Shown here in pieces: positions 10,844-21,778 of a DNA stretch of 64,000 nt. Origin of the DNA: Diphasiastrum complanatum (lineage: Eukaryota > Streptophyta > Lycopodiopsida > Lycopodiales > Lycopodiaceae); assembly GCA_029204225.1 (NCBI GenBank), contig CM055093.1:6581815-6645814 (forward strand). The letters run 5' to 3'. The position numbers and the translations under genes are program-made. Position 1 is the stretch's first letter; the number at the start of each line of letters is the position of its first letter. The notes beneath the pieces were generated by a model that saw nothing but the letters and a program-made list of their open reading frames with translations, did no database searches and was not told the DNA's origin.

Positions 10844-11715
10844 TGGTGAAAGATGGGGATTGGACCTAAAGGATATGAATTCAAAATATCTAGCGTCCTT
10901 ATCTATGATACGTTTGATGATCTTTGTCAAGTGATCTTCCTGAATAAGTTTTTCAAGCTCCATGCAAAGCACCTGCAAATTTACCGTGTATCCAAGGGGA
11001 CATTGACGTACATAATATGAACTTTGCATGAGGGAAAACTAGAAATAGTTGAAAATATATATTTATGTTATTTGCTTCTATACCTGACGACGAAGGGCTT
11101 GGTCGTGTTCCATAACAGAGGCAAGCATTTTTGGACTCCATGGAATCCGAACAATTTTCTCTTCTTTTTTGGAATTGAGATTAACCTGCTTCATTCTATT
11201 CAAATCAAATGATACCTCTTCCTTCCACGAGCCATTTTCTAAAGAAGTTTGTCCTCGTAGAGCTGCTTTAATGATAGTTTTCGCAGTGCTGTATTCATAG
11301 CGCAACATTGAACCGTCGCTTTTCCTGTGGTATACGTACCGTCGCAACCGGCAATGGACCATTGAATGACAAAGTTCCCATAATATGCGCAATGTGCGTG
11401 AAAACGTGTCCACTATAAAATTTGACTTCTGCGAAAAATCCGAGAAAGCCGAGAAAAGGTTTCCGAAGTTAACCTTTTCCATCATATCTGTCGTATCAGC
11501 ATCAAGTAACGAATTAGTCTCCGAGCACATGGGAAAATCCTGAACTAGTAAAGTTTCCTTGTCCCGAAACCAGCAGAGTTTTTCTAAGAGCATTCCTACT
11601 TGTAAGGAATTACATTTGGAGCAGAACACATAAAAAAATTTATGGTATTTCGAGGGCTTTTAGAGAAGAGACCTAAGCGAAGACTCTGGTGTGGCACTTT
11701 CTTCATTGAGTTGAT
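10844..11715 (-). pseudogene. Host-like gene, PARP-like family, copy B (truncated)
   Basis: An inverted, diverged copy of 3455-4270. Exon 1 (to 11084) keeps one open frame from at least 11629: CSKCNSLQVGMLLEKLCW, ILWELCHSMVHCRLRRYVYH, ENGSWKEEVSFDLNRMKQVN, RIPWSPKMLASVMEHDQALR. The intron 10973-11083 is 111 nt, the same length as in copy A. Exon 2 starts VLCMELEKLIQEDHLTKII and ends NPHLSPE, where it runs directly into copia sequence (10843). Exon 3, with the HGT motif, is absent. The longer exon 1 frame makes this copy the better guide to the ancestral reading frame. Confidence 0.6.
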
Positions 11716-12415
11716 TTGTTTGTGGTCATCAAGCTGAATAATCCAATATATGAATATACACCTTAGATATATTGTCAGCCACGGTCCACCAGCTACAACA
11801 TAGAAGCAGCTTCAGCTGTAGCAGTGAAAGAATGAAGAGTTCTTTCCAAAAGAACTAACCGTATACCAATTAGGCCGGAAAGCAGAAACTTCTGAGTTTA
11901 GGTAGAATCAACTAGGTTTGCTGACAGATGCGACCTCTGAAAGCGAAAAAAAAAGGGCGTTAGAAACTTAAGTCCAGCGCACTAGCGCGTTTATAGTCCG
12001 CCGATCCTCCTTGCGAATGCTTTTATATCTTCTCTCAGTTAGAAAATCAGACCTGCAAATTAAACAAAGAATCAGAGGCGCTGCTTCTCAACAGAAGAAA
12101 GACAATCATATAATAATGGCACTCGCCATGAAGACTCTACGATCCTTAAGCGTATATATTTAGCTAGAAAAACTCGAACTACCAACGTCTATACGCAAAA
12201 CTTAAACTACAGTTGAGAAAGCTTCCAAATCCAGATCAAGATAAAGAATCGAGCAAGCTTTGCAGTCGTCACTGCTCAGACTGAGACTCCTCAGAGCCAC
12301 ATGACACTGAGGAAATACAACATAAAACTGAAAAATCATAGAAGCTTGTCGGAGCTACATGGGTGTGTATGCAGCACAGCTATATCAACACTGAGAAGAT
12401 ACATCATAAAGAAAG
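11716..12415. other. Intergenic, no gene seen
   Basis: No credible ORF, LTR or RNA gene is recognised. Short phrases such as 'aagctttgcagtcgt' (about 12254) foreshadow the repeat that follows. Confidence 0.45.
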
Positions 12416-12810
12416 AACCTGCCAAGCTTTGCAGTCGCAAGCTAATTAGCTGCGTGTATGAATCTGTATAGCAGTACTGCATGATCAACGCCAAGAAAAT
12501 GAGACTGAGAATGCAATCACGTAAGAGAAGGATGTAAGGCTTGCATTCGTGATTGGTGTGACGTTGCATTGTGATCATCTGCTGTGATTGCATTGTGATC
12601 ACGATCTTCAAAAGAAGAATGATCAATACTCGTATAATTTGCCATTTGGGTTGAGATTCAGCTCACGATTATTATTGCATTTCAGTCACTCACGAGTCAC
12701 AGTCGCTTCAAATCAGATGAGCCCACATGAGCCAATCTCATCAAAATTGCAACTCCTTAATTCAAGCCCTGCATATAACTTTGAAATTATAACTAAAATT
12801 AGTGCAGTTG
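12416..12810 (+). repeat. Dispersed repeat shared with the region beside tnp2
   Basis: From 'aagctttgcagtcgcaagc' through 'gaatgcaatcacgtaag', 'gtgatcat' and 'cactcacgagtcacag' to 'ttcaagccctgcatata', this matches 25999-26480 in order and orientation, with indels. The partner directly adjoins the start of the tnp2 pseudogene. This copy may therefore be a deleted CACTA derivative, which is inference. Confidence 0.6.
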
Positions 12811-12829
12811 CTAGAGATTAAGAACTTAC

Positions 12830-13440
12830 TATGATCAGAGCACCCAACTTCTTAGCTATGTACCTCTATATTGCACAAGGTGGGATGGAGTCTATGAAGC
12901 TATGTCAACCCTAGAATCAATATACATCCATGAAACACATTTATTTATTTTTTTGGCCTCTTCCCTTTGCCTCCTCCTTTGGCGTCGTGTCTTGCAAAGG
13001 ACTATGTGTTTGAGAGAGCCGATAGAGTTTGTGAGAAAGTAGATGTTACATGAAGTTTTTAAATGTTCAAAATCTAGAGTTAAAGGGTCACATTTAATAT
13101 GAAAGGTCACCATCAATAAGTCATGTGCAACGTGCATCACCTGAGATGATTGATAAAACATAAAATAAGAAGGTCATTGTGAAGAGTGAAGAATTCTGGA
13201 TAAAATGCCAACATCGAGTATATTGTAGAAAAATTGAAAATTGTTAGGGTGGCAAAAATGAAGACTATATTTGTAGACGTTATTGTGAAGAAAGTCACCA
13301 TGTAGGTTTGTTTCTCTAGCTCATCATTGTGGCACCTTAGATGCAACTAGAGAGGAAATAAGCTCACTACATGTTTGCCACATGATTCTACATCCTTTGA
13401 CTTGCGGAAGGACTTATGGACGTCGGCTAGCCAAAATTAG
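12830..13440. other. Intergenic, no gene seen
   Basis: Only short frames are present; I see no motif that supports a gene or element boundary. Confidence 0.4.
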
Positions 13441-15010
13441 TCGATCCAGATTTGGAATCTGCTGGGTCAGGGATCACAGAGTAATGCCACTCTATAATAC
13501 ACTCGAGCCAATGGGAGTTGGTCTTCCACTTTTTTAGACGCCAAGGTAGTGTTAGGATCAAAAAATATGGGAGGCAAAAAATCATCCCATTTCGTGGTGA
13601 TTCCCATCAAGAATTCTAAGTCCCGAGCATATCCTGCGGCCAAGCGGACTATGGGATTGGGGCAATTAAGATATAATTTGGAAAATTGGACGAGCATCTA
13701 CATTCGTGCCCCATCCGTATTCTAAATGAATTCGTGGCCAGTTGAGCGTCTTCACCGTAATCTTTTCCAGGGCTATGCCACATTCTGCCCATTTGGATCG
13801 CCCATGGGTAGGGGACAAAATGCGGGTTGGTCCTCAGCTAGCGTGAGCTTGTCACATATGCCCTGATGGCCTTCGAATTTTTCTCGAAATGTCACTGCTG
13901 CCATTCAAGTTGTGGAGCCAACCCTGGAAGATAAGCCATCTCGTTGTCTTTGATGTCATTGGCCATAAATGAGAATTGTCAACTGCTGCGTGAGGACTCG
14001 TAGGGGTGTTGGACTAGATAGGCATTGATTGCATCTTCCACTGTCTTCGGTCTACGGAGGCTCGGTTGGTAGAGATGGATCGAGAGCCTTGAGATGTTGA
14101 AGCTTGGCGTTCTTGGCTGTGGCTTTGGCCCTGGTCTTGTACACTGGTCTCGGCTACGTCTGGGCCTTCATCTTGAATTTTGAACCCCGCTGTTTGTTTG
14201 CCCTTGTCTTGGCCGGAACTCGTCAGTGCAGCTTCGATTGTGGGTGGCGTTGGAATTACCACTAGGGCTGGTTGGAGTTGTTGTTTCATATGTCATTGGC
14301 ATGTCTTAAGAGCGCTACCTGCACGTCGTTGTCGTCATTTTCTATGAGATTTTCTTGTTCTACCATGCCCTCTGTGCGGTGGGATCAACACGATAAGGTG
14401 ATGGCACATACTTTGTTTGCACAAATGCTTCATTGGGCAACAGTTTGTCACCCTCGGCAAGTTGATGAGATGTATCTGAAGGGGGTGTGAGAGGAGTGGC
14501 GATGGCGTGAAGAGGTGTGAGGATGGATTGCTCGAAGGATGGAACAAGAGGGACGGTGGGAAATTGAGGGATGGTGTTGAGTATGGAAGGAGATGTAGGG
14601 GTGTGAGATTAATAATTTTCATCCAATCAAGGGTGTCGAGTGATATTTGAGAATCAAGAGGGTTAACATTGAGCAATGGAGTAGAAACGGAAGAAGCGAG
14701 AACGACGGTGGAGGGTGGAGGAATTGGAGCGATGGGGCTAGAAGTAGTGATAGCAATGGATGTGGAAGCGGAAGAAGTGGATGTAGGGCATGAGGGTGTT
14801 GTGCATTGATGTGTGGCTGGAGGACTGGCAGAAGAGGAGGCAGCGCCACACATTAATTTGCCAACCGATGAGTTAGTTGAAATAGAATGAGTAGTGGTAG
14901 TTGTGGTGGTAGGGGAAACCAGGTAGGTGTATGGAACAGTGGTGGATAGGATGTTAGAGTGGTATAATCTCAAACTTTCAAGGAGGGTACAAGGTTGCAA
15001 AGAAAAGGAC
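13441..15010 (-). other. Unrecognised degenerate coding region
   Basis: Several minus-strand frames follow one another: a Thr/Ser/Pro-rich block (15000-14335), a Gln/Ser-rich block (14289-14014, SSGQDKGKQTAGFKIQDEGP), then ORF 13697-13467 with LVQFSKLYLNCPNPIVRLAA and TKWDDFLPPIFFDPNT. Stops and frame changes separate them. It lies 3' of a copia pre-integrase remnant but does not read as copia integrase or RT. It may be a decayed gene picked up or overrun by the element; I assign no function. Confidence 0.3.
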
Positions 15011-16430
15011 CTATGGCAATTCGGTCACGCGCGATAGATCTCATGTTTAAGTGTCCTAATCTTTGATGCCATAAATGGGCATTTGAAGTACTCACATTGA
15101 TAGTAAGTCCGTATTCATGACTCAAAATGTACAAATTGCCTTCTCTTTTGCTTGCAAAGAGGACTTCTTTATAGTTCTTATCCAAAATGGTACATTGTTT
15201 TGAATTGAACAAGGCTCTGCAGTCCTGGTCTGTGAGCTTGTTGACTGATAGTAAATTCTTCGTGAATTTGGGTTCGTAAAGAACATCATTAAGCAAGATC
15301 AATTCACCATTTGGAAGATAAAGGCGCATAGACCCTTTGCCTCCAATCTGTAGTGTACTTGAGTCACCGAAGTAGACATACTTAAAATCTGTTGATGTGA
15401 GGTCTTCGAATAGGAACTTACATGGAGTCATGTGCTGAAAAGTACCAAAATTGACATACCAATCCAAGGCATCTCTAATGGGTTCATCTTGTACCATCAG
15501 TAGTGATGGGTCTTCATGAGAGGTTTTGGCAGAATCAGGTCTTCCATCCTGCTACATTTTCTTCTTTGCTTCATTGTGCTTGAGAACTCGACAATCTTTG
15601 ATGTCGTGATTGGTTCCCTTGCAGTATTTGTAGAAAAGTCTGGTCTTTGGTCTTTGATGTTGTCGGTTGTGCTGTTGTGATTACTGGTCTGAATCAGTCT
15701 GCTCAACTTTTGTCTTCTTGTCCTTCAAAGGTTTCTTCTTTTGAAATTATTTCGAATAGAGGGCAACTATCTTTGACATGAATAAGTGTCTGCTTCTTAT
15801 TTTTTCCTACAAAAAACTTGTTGTCACCTTCTATAGAGATAGGTCAGGGGCATTGCTCAAGAGCAATACTAAATTGTTTTAAGAGGGAGGAAGATTGGAC
15901 AAAAGAGACATGTTAGCATCTTCATCCGATATTGGCAAACCTATTGCAGCTAACTGATTGAGTAGTTATTTGAATTCATTCAGATGATCTATGTTTGAGG
16001 TTCCTTAACTCGTGTTAAGCGATAGGAACTTCTTTCTTAGGAAGAGACCAGTTGATACATATGTTGTTTCATATGGACCAAAAAGTATGTCCCATGCTTC
16101 TTTGGAAGAGACCAGTTGATACATCTGTTGTTTCATATGGACTAGAAAGTATGTCCCATGCTTCTTTGGAGCTGGAACAATTAGCAACATGAGCTATTTG
16201 AAAAATCTTTAAGATTCAGAGATACAATGGCAAGAGCTTTGCTATCTTTAACTTCCTAGGTGGTCAGCATGTCAAGTTCAACCGGCTTGGCTATTGAGCT
16301 GTTGATGAGTCGTTGATGTATTTCCAGAGTTCTTTTTCAATGAGTATCATCTTCATTTTGAGTTTCCACATGTGGAAGTCATCTCTGTTGCAGATTTATG
16401 AAGATGTACCTTCCATGACAAATGATCTAA
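15011..16430 (-). pseudogene. Copia gag / protease / pre-integrase remnant
   Basis: Leftward from about 16430: gag pieces (SSSKEAWDILFGPYETT, LFLRKKFLSLNTS), then a protease-like segment DWYVNFGTFQHMTPCKFLFE (15460-15400). The copia DSGA-type active site reads NFGT there. The GAG-pre-integrase domain follows (LPNGELILLNDVLYEPKF, TKNLLSVNKLTDQDCRALF, HLWHQRLGHLNMRSIARD). It stops near 15010 before the integrase core. Several frameshifts and the lost protease Asp mark it as dead. A truncated LTR of its presumed element lies at 16459-17415. Confidence 0.7.
16041..16168 (-). repeat. 64-bp tandem duplication inside gag
   Basis: GAAGAGACCAGTTGATACAT starts at 16041 and again at 16105, and the 64-bp units are near-identical. 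It duplicates the EAWDILFGPYETT coding part and shifts frame, because 64 is not a multiple of three. Confidence 0.85.
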
Positions 16431-16458
16431 GAAATTATAAGATAGTCTTGAATACTAC

Positions 16459-16575
16459 TCAAAATGCAAATTATTACAGGATCTTTACCAAACAATAGAT
16501 TTAGACTATAACTTAGATCGACTGGAAGAATATCTTTCAATAATAGATATTCTGAGTGAGTTGTGGAACCAGTAT

Positions 16576-16670
<95 letters not shown>

Positions 16671-17415
16671 TATCAAAAAGCATTCACAGTGAAACACACA
16701 TAGAAAATAGAGAATCTGTATTAAGCTGTTGTGAATACAACGATTAGATCACAATCATGTGCCTCAAAATGGTTCATAGTAATAGTGCACTGTGTGATAT
16801 GATCTTATTATGCTAGTTACAGATTTAATACTCTCTCTACTTCTTGAATTACTTTCACTCTCTCTAAAAATATCTGATCTTGTGGAATCGGATAATTCTG
16901 ATACATTGGAGTTCACAAGGAAGTCTGAATCACGCTCCCACTAATAATTGATTCTGATTAGATTCATCGTCATCTTCTGTCAATAGTGTGTTGCTATTAT
17001 GTATATACACATACGTCAATTATATTAACTACGTGAGCAAGGGGCATGAAATAGTGTAATTATTGCAAAGTACTGAAATGAACTGTGATGTAGTCTGTGA
17101 TAGATAGGGCAGAAGAAGAGCTTCATCTTGAAATGTAATAGCCGACAATTGTCGAAGATGTCGAGCAAGTCAAGTCGACTAGCTCACTCTTGAAAAGATG
17201 CCAATGTTGATGGAGTTGATATCAGGTTGTCGACGAAGTCGATGACGTAGATGTCGGTGAAGCCAATCCTGCTTCTACTTCAAGTCGATGTATTGCATAG
17301 ATTGTTCGATTGTGTGAGTGAGACTACATGGCATTGTAGAGAGAGAATATTTACATAATATACTTCAACTTAGGAAAAGGATACAGGTGAGTAGAAGTTA
17401 AGATTAACCCCAACA
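16459..17415 (-). mobile_element. Copia LTR, family C, minus orientation (truncated)
   Basis: The outer end on the minus strand starts TGTTGGGGTTAATCTTAAC at 17415. The sequence is the reverse complement of the family C LTR at 18576-19444, matching through landmarks such as 'atatttacataatatac', 'agggcagaagaagag' and 'ttaccaaacaatagatt'. The inner end stops near 16459 and lacks the last ~50 bases and primer site. It is expanded by a (GA)44 tract. Confidence 0.7.
16580..16667 (+). repeat. (GA)n microsatellite, 88 bp
   Basis: Uninterrupted GA dinucleotides. The corresponding place in the sister LTR (about 19220) has only a short CT run, so the expansion is specific to this copy. Confidence 0.95.
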
Positions 17416-18575
17416 TACAAGACAATACATTTTTGTTGCATGAGATTTTAATGTGGACTATGCATGACTATCCATGATTGAGCGATTGTCGTTAGAGAAA
17501 CTCAGATGGCTTTTTATTTATTTTTTCTTATTTTCGTAGCCATGTGGACCAACAGAAACTTTGATATCAAGCTTTTATGTAACATAGCAATTCTCATTAA
17601 TAAATAAAATAAAAACTTTTTAAATATATAACTGTTACGTCGGATAGCATGTGAAAATGCTATTGGATGAAGAGCCCTACCCTTCCAGCTCATCACTATC
17701 TGAAGAGGCCCAAAACTATTTAAAATGAATATGAGATGGTTGAAATGAGAAAAAATTAAATGCATTGTCAAATCGTGGTTTACAGGGTTCACTAGAGTTA
17801 ACTCGTAGTGTCAAATAGTTCAGTGTTTCAAATTTTGGCCTACACATTTTATTGGATTCATGGCTTTTTGCCTACACATATTTTCATATTTGTAGTTCTG
17901 AAGTGTTTCAAATTTTTGCCTACACATAGTGAACGGCACCATCAAGGAAGCCATGCTCCTCAGTTGACTCTGTGATTCTCTTCAATGAGAAAGATGACAA
18001 TGGATTATGGGTGCCAAAAAAATATTCAAAAAACTCTTGGGTTTTGATGCATCCATCATCAAAAGGAACATTTCGAAAAAGCAAAAAGACAAAATTATCA
18101 TTTCGATCTTATTGGAAGGCTAGAATTTTGGATTTCAGGCCATCATCAGCAGGAAAATCTATTTTCGAAATTTTAGTCCAACATGTATATATGCATTCAG
18201 ATATAAATGTGCAATGATTTAACAGTCAAGATCACAAAAAAACCACTATAAGTATTGATATATTACAATACTTTGATTTTTGTCATTCATTATCATCTAT
18301 TACTAGATTTGCCAATCTGATCATTTTTCTCTTGCAGATTTATATCCATTCAATATAAATGAATGGGAGCCAAGTGGATTTCTTGCAGGTGTGTTGGATA
18401 TAGTACACACTGATATTGGACAGTTGCAATATAGAGGTAGAACTGCAAAAGATATTGCTGACTGTGGAATCTTTTTTTATGAATATATGTACATTCCTTA
18501 CATAAAAAAAAAATTTGGACAAATATTCCCAATTCCATTATCTATTTTTGGAAGTGATGAATGGGTTGCTCCATA
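17416..18575 (+). pseudogene. Exon-like segment of an unknown gene between inverted LTRs
   Basis: Two plus-strand open blocks lie between the family C LTRs. Block 1 (17972-18217) encodes EKDDNGLWVPKKYSKNSWVL and KLSFRSYWKARILDFRPSS. Block 2 (about 18339-18575) follows a splice-acceptor-like 'tctcttgcag' and encodes YPFNINEWEPSGFLAGVLDI, TAKDIADCGIFFYEYMY and IPYIKKKFGQIFPIPLSIFG. It is cut at 18575 by the LTR start TGTTGG. Composition suggests a two-exon fragment of a host or element gene; I do not recognise the family. 'Gtgtttcaaattt(t)ggcctacacat' repeats at about 17822 and 17902. Confidence 0.35.
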
Positions 18576-19444
18576 TGTTGGAGTTAATCTTAACTCCTAC
18601 TCACTTGTATTCTTTTCCTAAGTCGAAGTATACTATGTAAATATTCTCTCTCTACAACGACATGCAGCCTTACTCACACAAAGTCGAACAATCTATGCAA
18701 TACATTGACTTGAAGTAGAAAGAGTGAGCTAGTCGACTCGATTTGCTTGACATCTTTGACGATAGTTGACTATTAATAATCAAAATGGATCTCTTCTTCT
18801 GCCCTGTCTATCTCAGACTACATCATAGTTCATTTCAGTACTTTGTAGTAACTGCACTACTTCACGCCCCTTTCTCACATAGTTAATATAATGGGCATAT
18901 GTATATATACATAATAGCAAGATGATGATGAATCTATTCAGAGTCAATTATTAATGGAAGTGTGATTCAGAGTTCCTCCGTGAACTCCATTGTATCAAAA
19001 TTATCTGATTCCACAAGATCAGAGATTTTTAGAGAGAGTGAAAGTAATTCAAGAAATAGATATAGTATTCAATCTGTAACTAGCATAGTAAGATCACAGC
19101 ACACAATGCACTATTGCTGTGAACCATCCTCGGGCACAAGATCATGAAAATTCATAACAACTTAATATAGATTTTCTATTTTCTTATGTGTGTTGCACTG
19201 TGAATGCTTTATGATAATTTCTCTCTCACTCACTAATCCATGACTCACATATCTAATCTCGAAGGAAGCATGGTTGTCTTAGATGCCTACCTGTTTCGCT
19301 CCGTTCATGGTTGTCTTTGGCACCTACTAAGATATTCCTCCTATCGATCTAAGTTATAGTCTGAATCTATTGTTTGGTAAAGAACTTGTTATAATTTGCA
19401 TGTTGAATTTTGTCTATTCATTCCGCACACACATACAACCAACA
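18576..19444 (+). mobile_element. Copia LTR, family C, plus orientation
   Basis: 869 bp with matching ends TGTTGG...CCAACA, followed after three bases by a Met-tRNA primer site. It is inverted relative to 16459-17415. Nothing of the element's interior follows; tnp2 sequence starts by about 19465. Confidence 0.8.
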
Positions 19445-19447
19445 AGC

Positions 19448-19459
19448 TGGTATCAGAGC
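19448..19459 (+). other. Primer binding site, initiator-Met tRNA
   Basis: TGGTATCAGAGC, three bases after the LTR end CCAACA. The element is truncated immediately beyond it. Confidence 0.8.
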
Positions 19460-19979
19460 AGGACGAAGCCAACATTGTAATGGACGTGAGATTTCATATG
19501 CTTGGCCTCCCTTCCATAGTAGTTGTAGTTCTTCAATCAATGGTACAAGGTAAATATCCATATTTTTTACTTTATGTTTTCCAGGAATTAGAAGTACTAG
19601 GATGAGATGTCCTTTTTTTGAAGCTTAGCCAAGGTGGAATGTTATAGTTGACCAACACCACTGGCCAAGTAGACCACATGCTTTTTGACATTTTTCCAAA
19701 GGGGTTAACCCCTTATGTTTCTTCAATTCCAAATCTTATATTCCTTGTTTCACTTGCAAAACATGGATATTCTTTGTCAATGTGTTTCCATGCAGGAGAA
19801 TATGAGGGTACTCTCATGATCTCATCCGAAAAATGATGACTAGCATGCCAATTCACAAGTTCTATGCAAGAGACTTGCAACAAAACAATTGTTGCAATCG
19901 TGGGATTATTGGAAAGTGTTGTAACACCAGTGGCATGGGATAGTGGTCCCTTGTAAGTTGTCTCGATATCGAGGAGTAT

Positions 19980-20626
19980 TGTGAAAATTGTCAACATTTC
20001 CTTGTCTAGTTTTAGGCCAAAATTGCTAAAAATGGCACATAGTTTAGGATCTGACTTTTCACACGTGTGAAACAGGTCTAGATATTTTTAGTAAGTGTAT
20101 TTTTTCAGTATGAAGAAGTGTCAAACTTCAAGACCTTCGAAATGAGTCCATTTTCATGTATTTTGGACATATATGCCAATTTTACCTATATAGGGCATAT
20201 TTTAGGTAAGGAGGGTCTAGAGAGAGGAGAGAGAGTCATCTCTCTCAGCTATATATAGCAGGTAGGCCGTGGAGAAACAGGTTGGAGCAGATCCATTGTA
20301 TTCATTTGCTTAATGAGAGATTTTTCTATTGGGTTCTCCTTCCATTGTTGGCATTGTGTAGTGATTGAGTTCAAGCTTTGTGTGTATGATCTTAGGTGCT
20401 TTCCAAAAGTGGTAGGCTGATGTATTATGGACTGTATAATGCTATTTTGGGCCGCACTTGATGTTTATGGAAGTTTCCATTTGTGATAAATGCTTTTTGA
20501 TCAAGTTCTTTGCATTCTAGGTAGCATAGAATGTGTTGCCAATTCCTAGCTTATGTAGTTTGGAGTGCAAGCATTCAAGCCAATGATCTTGGAGTTTAGA
20601 TCCACTTAGGATCTGTATTTTTCACA
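19980..20626 (+). repeat. 5' LTR (family A)
   Basis: 647 bp, TG...CA ends, no difference from the 3' LTR seen by eye. It contains a TATA box at 20250-20259 and a GA-rich stretch just before it (GAGAGAGGAGAGAGAGTCAT). It resembles family B at 8721 and 55271 in length and termini. Confidence 0.93.
20250..20259 (+). promoter_or_regulatory. TATA box in the 5' LTR
   Basis: CTATATATAG, preceded by alternating GA/CT runs able to fold (AGAGAGAGTCATCTCTCTC). The identical copy in the 3' LTR is at 25137-25146. It probably drives the element's transcript. Confidence 0.6.
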
Positions 20627-20638
20627 TGGTATCAGAGC
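20627..20638 (+). other. Primer binding site, initiator-Met tRNA
   Basis: TGGTATCAGAGC directly abuts the LTR end, the classical copia arrangement. Confidence 0.9.
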
Positions 20639-21778
20639 TGGTTGGCTTCTATTTACAGTAAGTATTCCATTTTTGGTGATATTTGGATGTTTGATCAAGT
20701 TCTAGCATGATTTTGCATTGCTTTGTTGATCAAATCTTACTAACCTTTGTTTTGTGAGTTGAACTTGTGGATCAAAAGCATATTTCAGGTCTATTGAAGA
20801 TCAGAGGCTGAAAAGAAACTATTTTGGATCAGATCATAACACCTAATCATTTGTGATTGTGAGGCTTGTGCATATTCAATACTAACAATGTTCTTTTCAA
20901 TCCTATTGTTGACAATCTCCATTCTTGGATGAACACTCTCCTTAAGTGGATGACAAATGCTCTTTTGAGTGAGTTGTAATTCTCCTAAAGGCTGAGCAAA
21001 GCTCCCATTTGGATGAAAGATCCCCTTTTTTGGGTGAACATATTGTAAGCTCCATTGTGAAGAGCATATTGTAAAGATTGTCATCAATTTTGGCATAAAT
21101 TTTGGTGTACTTTGTTGAGCATGTAAGTAACTCTCCTTATGTAATTTGATTGGAGCATTTGCTGGAAGGTGTTAACCATTATGCAAGTGTGTTTTCAGGT
21201 TCTTAACAGGTTGAGGAACATTCTCATGTGAAGTGATCTTAGATCTACATCTAAACACCAAGATTTGACAAGATAGTGAAGCTAGTCTTGTGATTCACTA
21301 AGTGTGCTCATTCATTCACCTCTAAATCTTGTATTTATCACTTGCTGGAGTTTATAAACTTTTAGAAGTGTGGTTTACATGTGGTTTTACAGGTTGAATC
21401 AATATCTTAGTGTGTTGATCATATGTTGATCAAGTTTGTTCATTACTAGGTAATCTTGGCATCCTAGTTTTGGGTATTTTCTAAGAATGCAAGTAACTCT
21501 TCACACCATAACTTGATTTGGTCACTTGCTGGAAAGTTTGAGAGCTTAAGCAAGAGTGTGTTCAGGTTGGTTTGATTTTGTAATCCATTCTTAGTGTGTG
21601 CAAAGTGTTGCATGTGTTTCAATCTTCCTTTCTATGCTTGAAAGCCAAATAGTTTCAAGATAGAGGTCATTTAGGGTTCTAAATCTTTTAAGATCTTCTC
21701 CTTCTTCATTTATTGAGAGAAAGGAGAGTGCTAGGTGCATTAGAACAGAGCCTAAGGACACAAGAAGATTTTAGCATC
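20639..21778 (+). other. Untranslated leader with imperfect repeats
   Basis: 1.14 kb between primer site and gag ATG. Three imperfect blocks share the order 'cacttgctgga / ttgctgga ... aag(a)gtgtg ... caggttg' near 21150-21215, 21340-21400 and 21520-21570. 'Gttgatcaag' also recurs. It has no credible ORF and may carry packaging or dimerisation signals (inference). Confidence 0.5.

Noticed and set aside
20791-21096. 101-codon minus-strand ORF in the young element's leader
   Set aside because: No recognisable motif and antisense to a leader; likely chance.
21713-21778. Earlier start for the 1024-aa protein
   Set aside because: The frame is open from 21713, but that codon is TTG; the first ATG is at 21779 and fits the usual copia Gag start.
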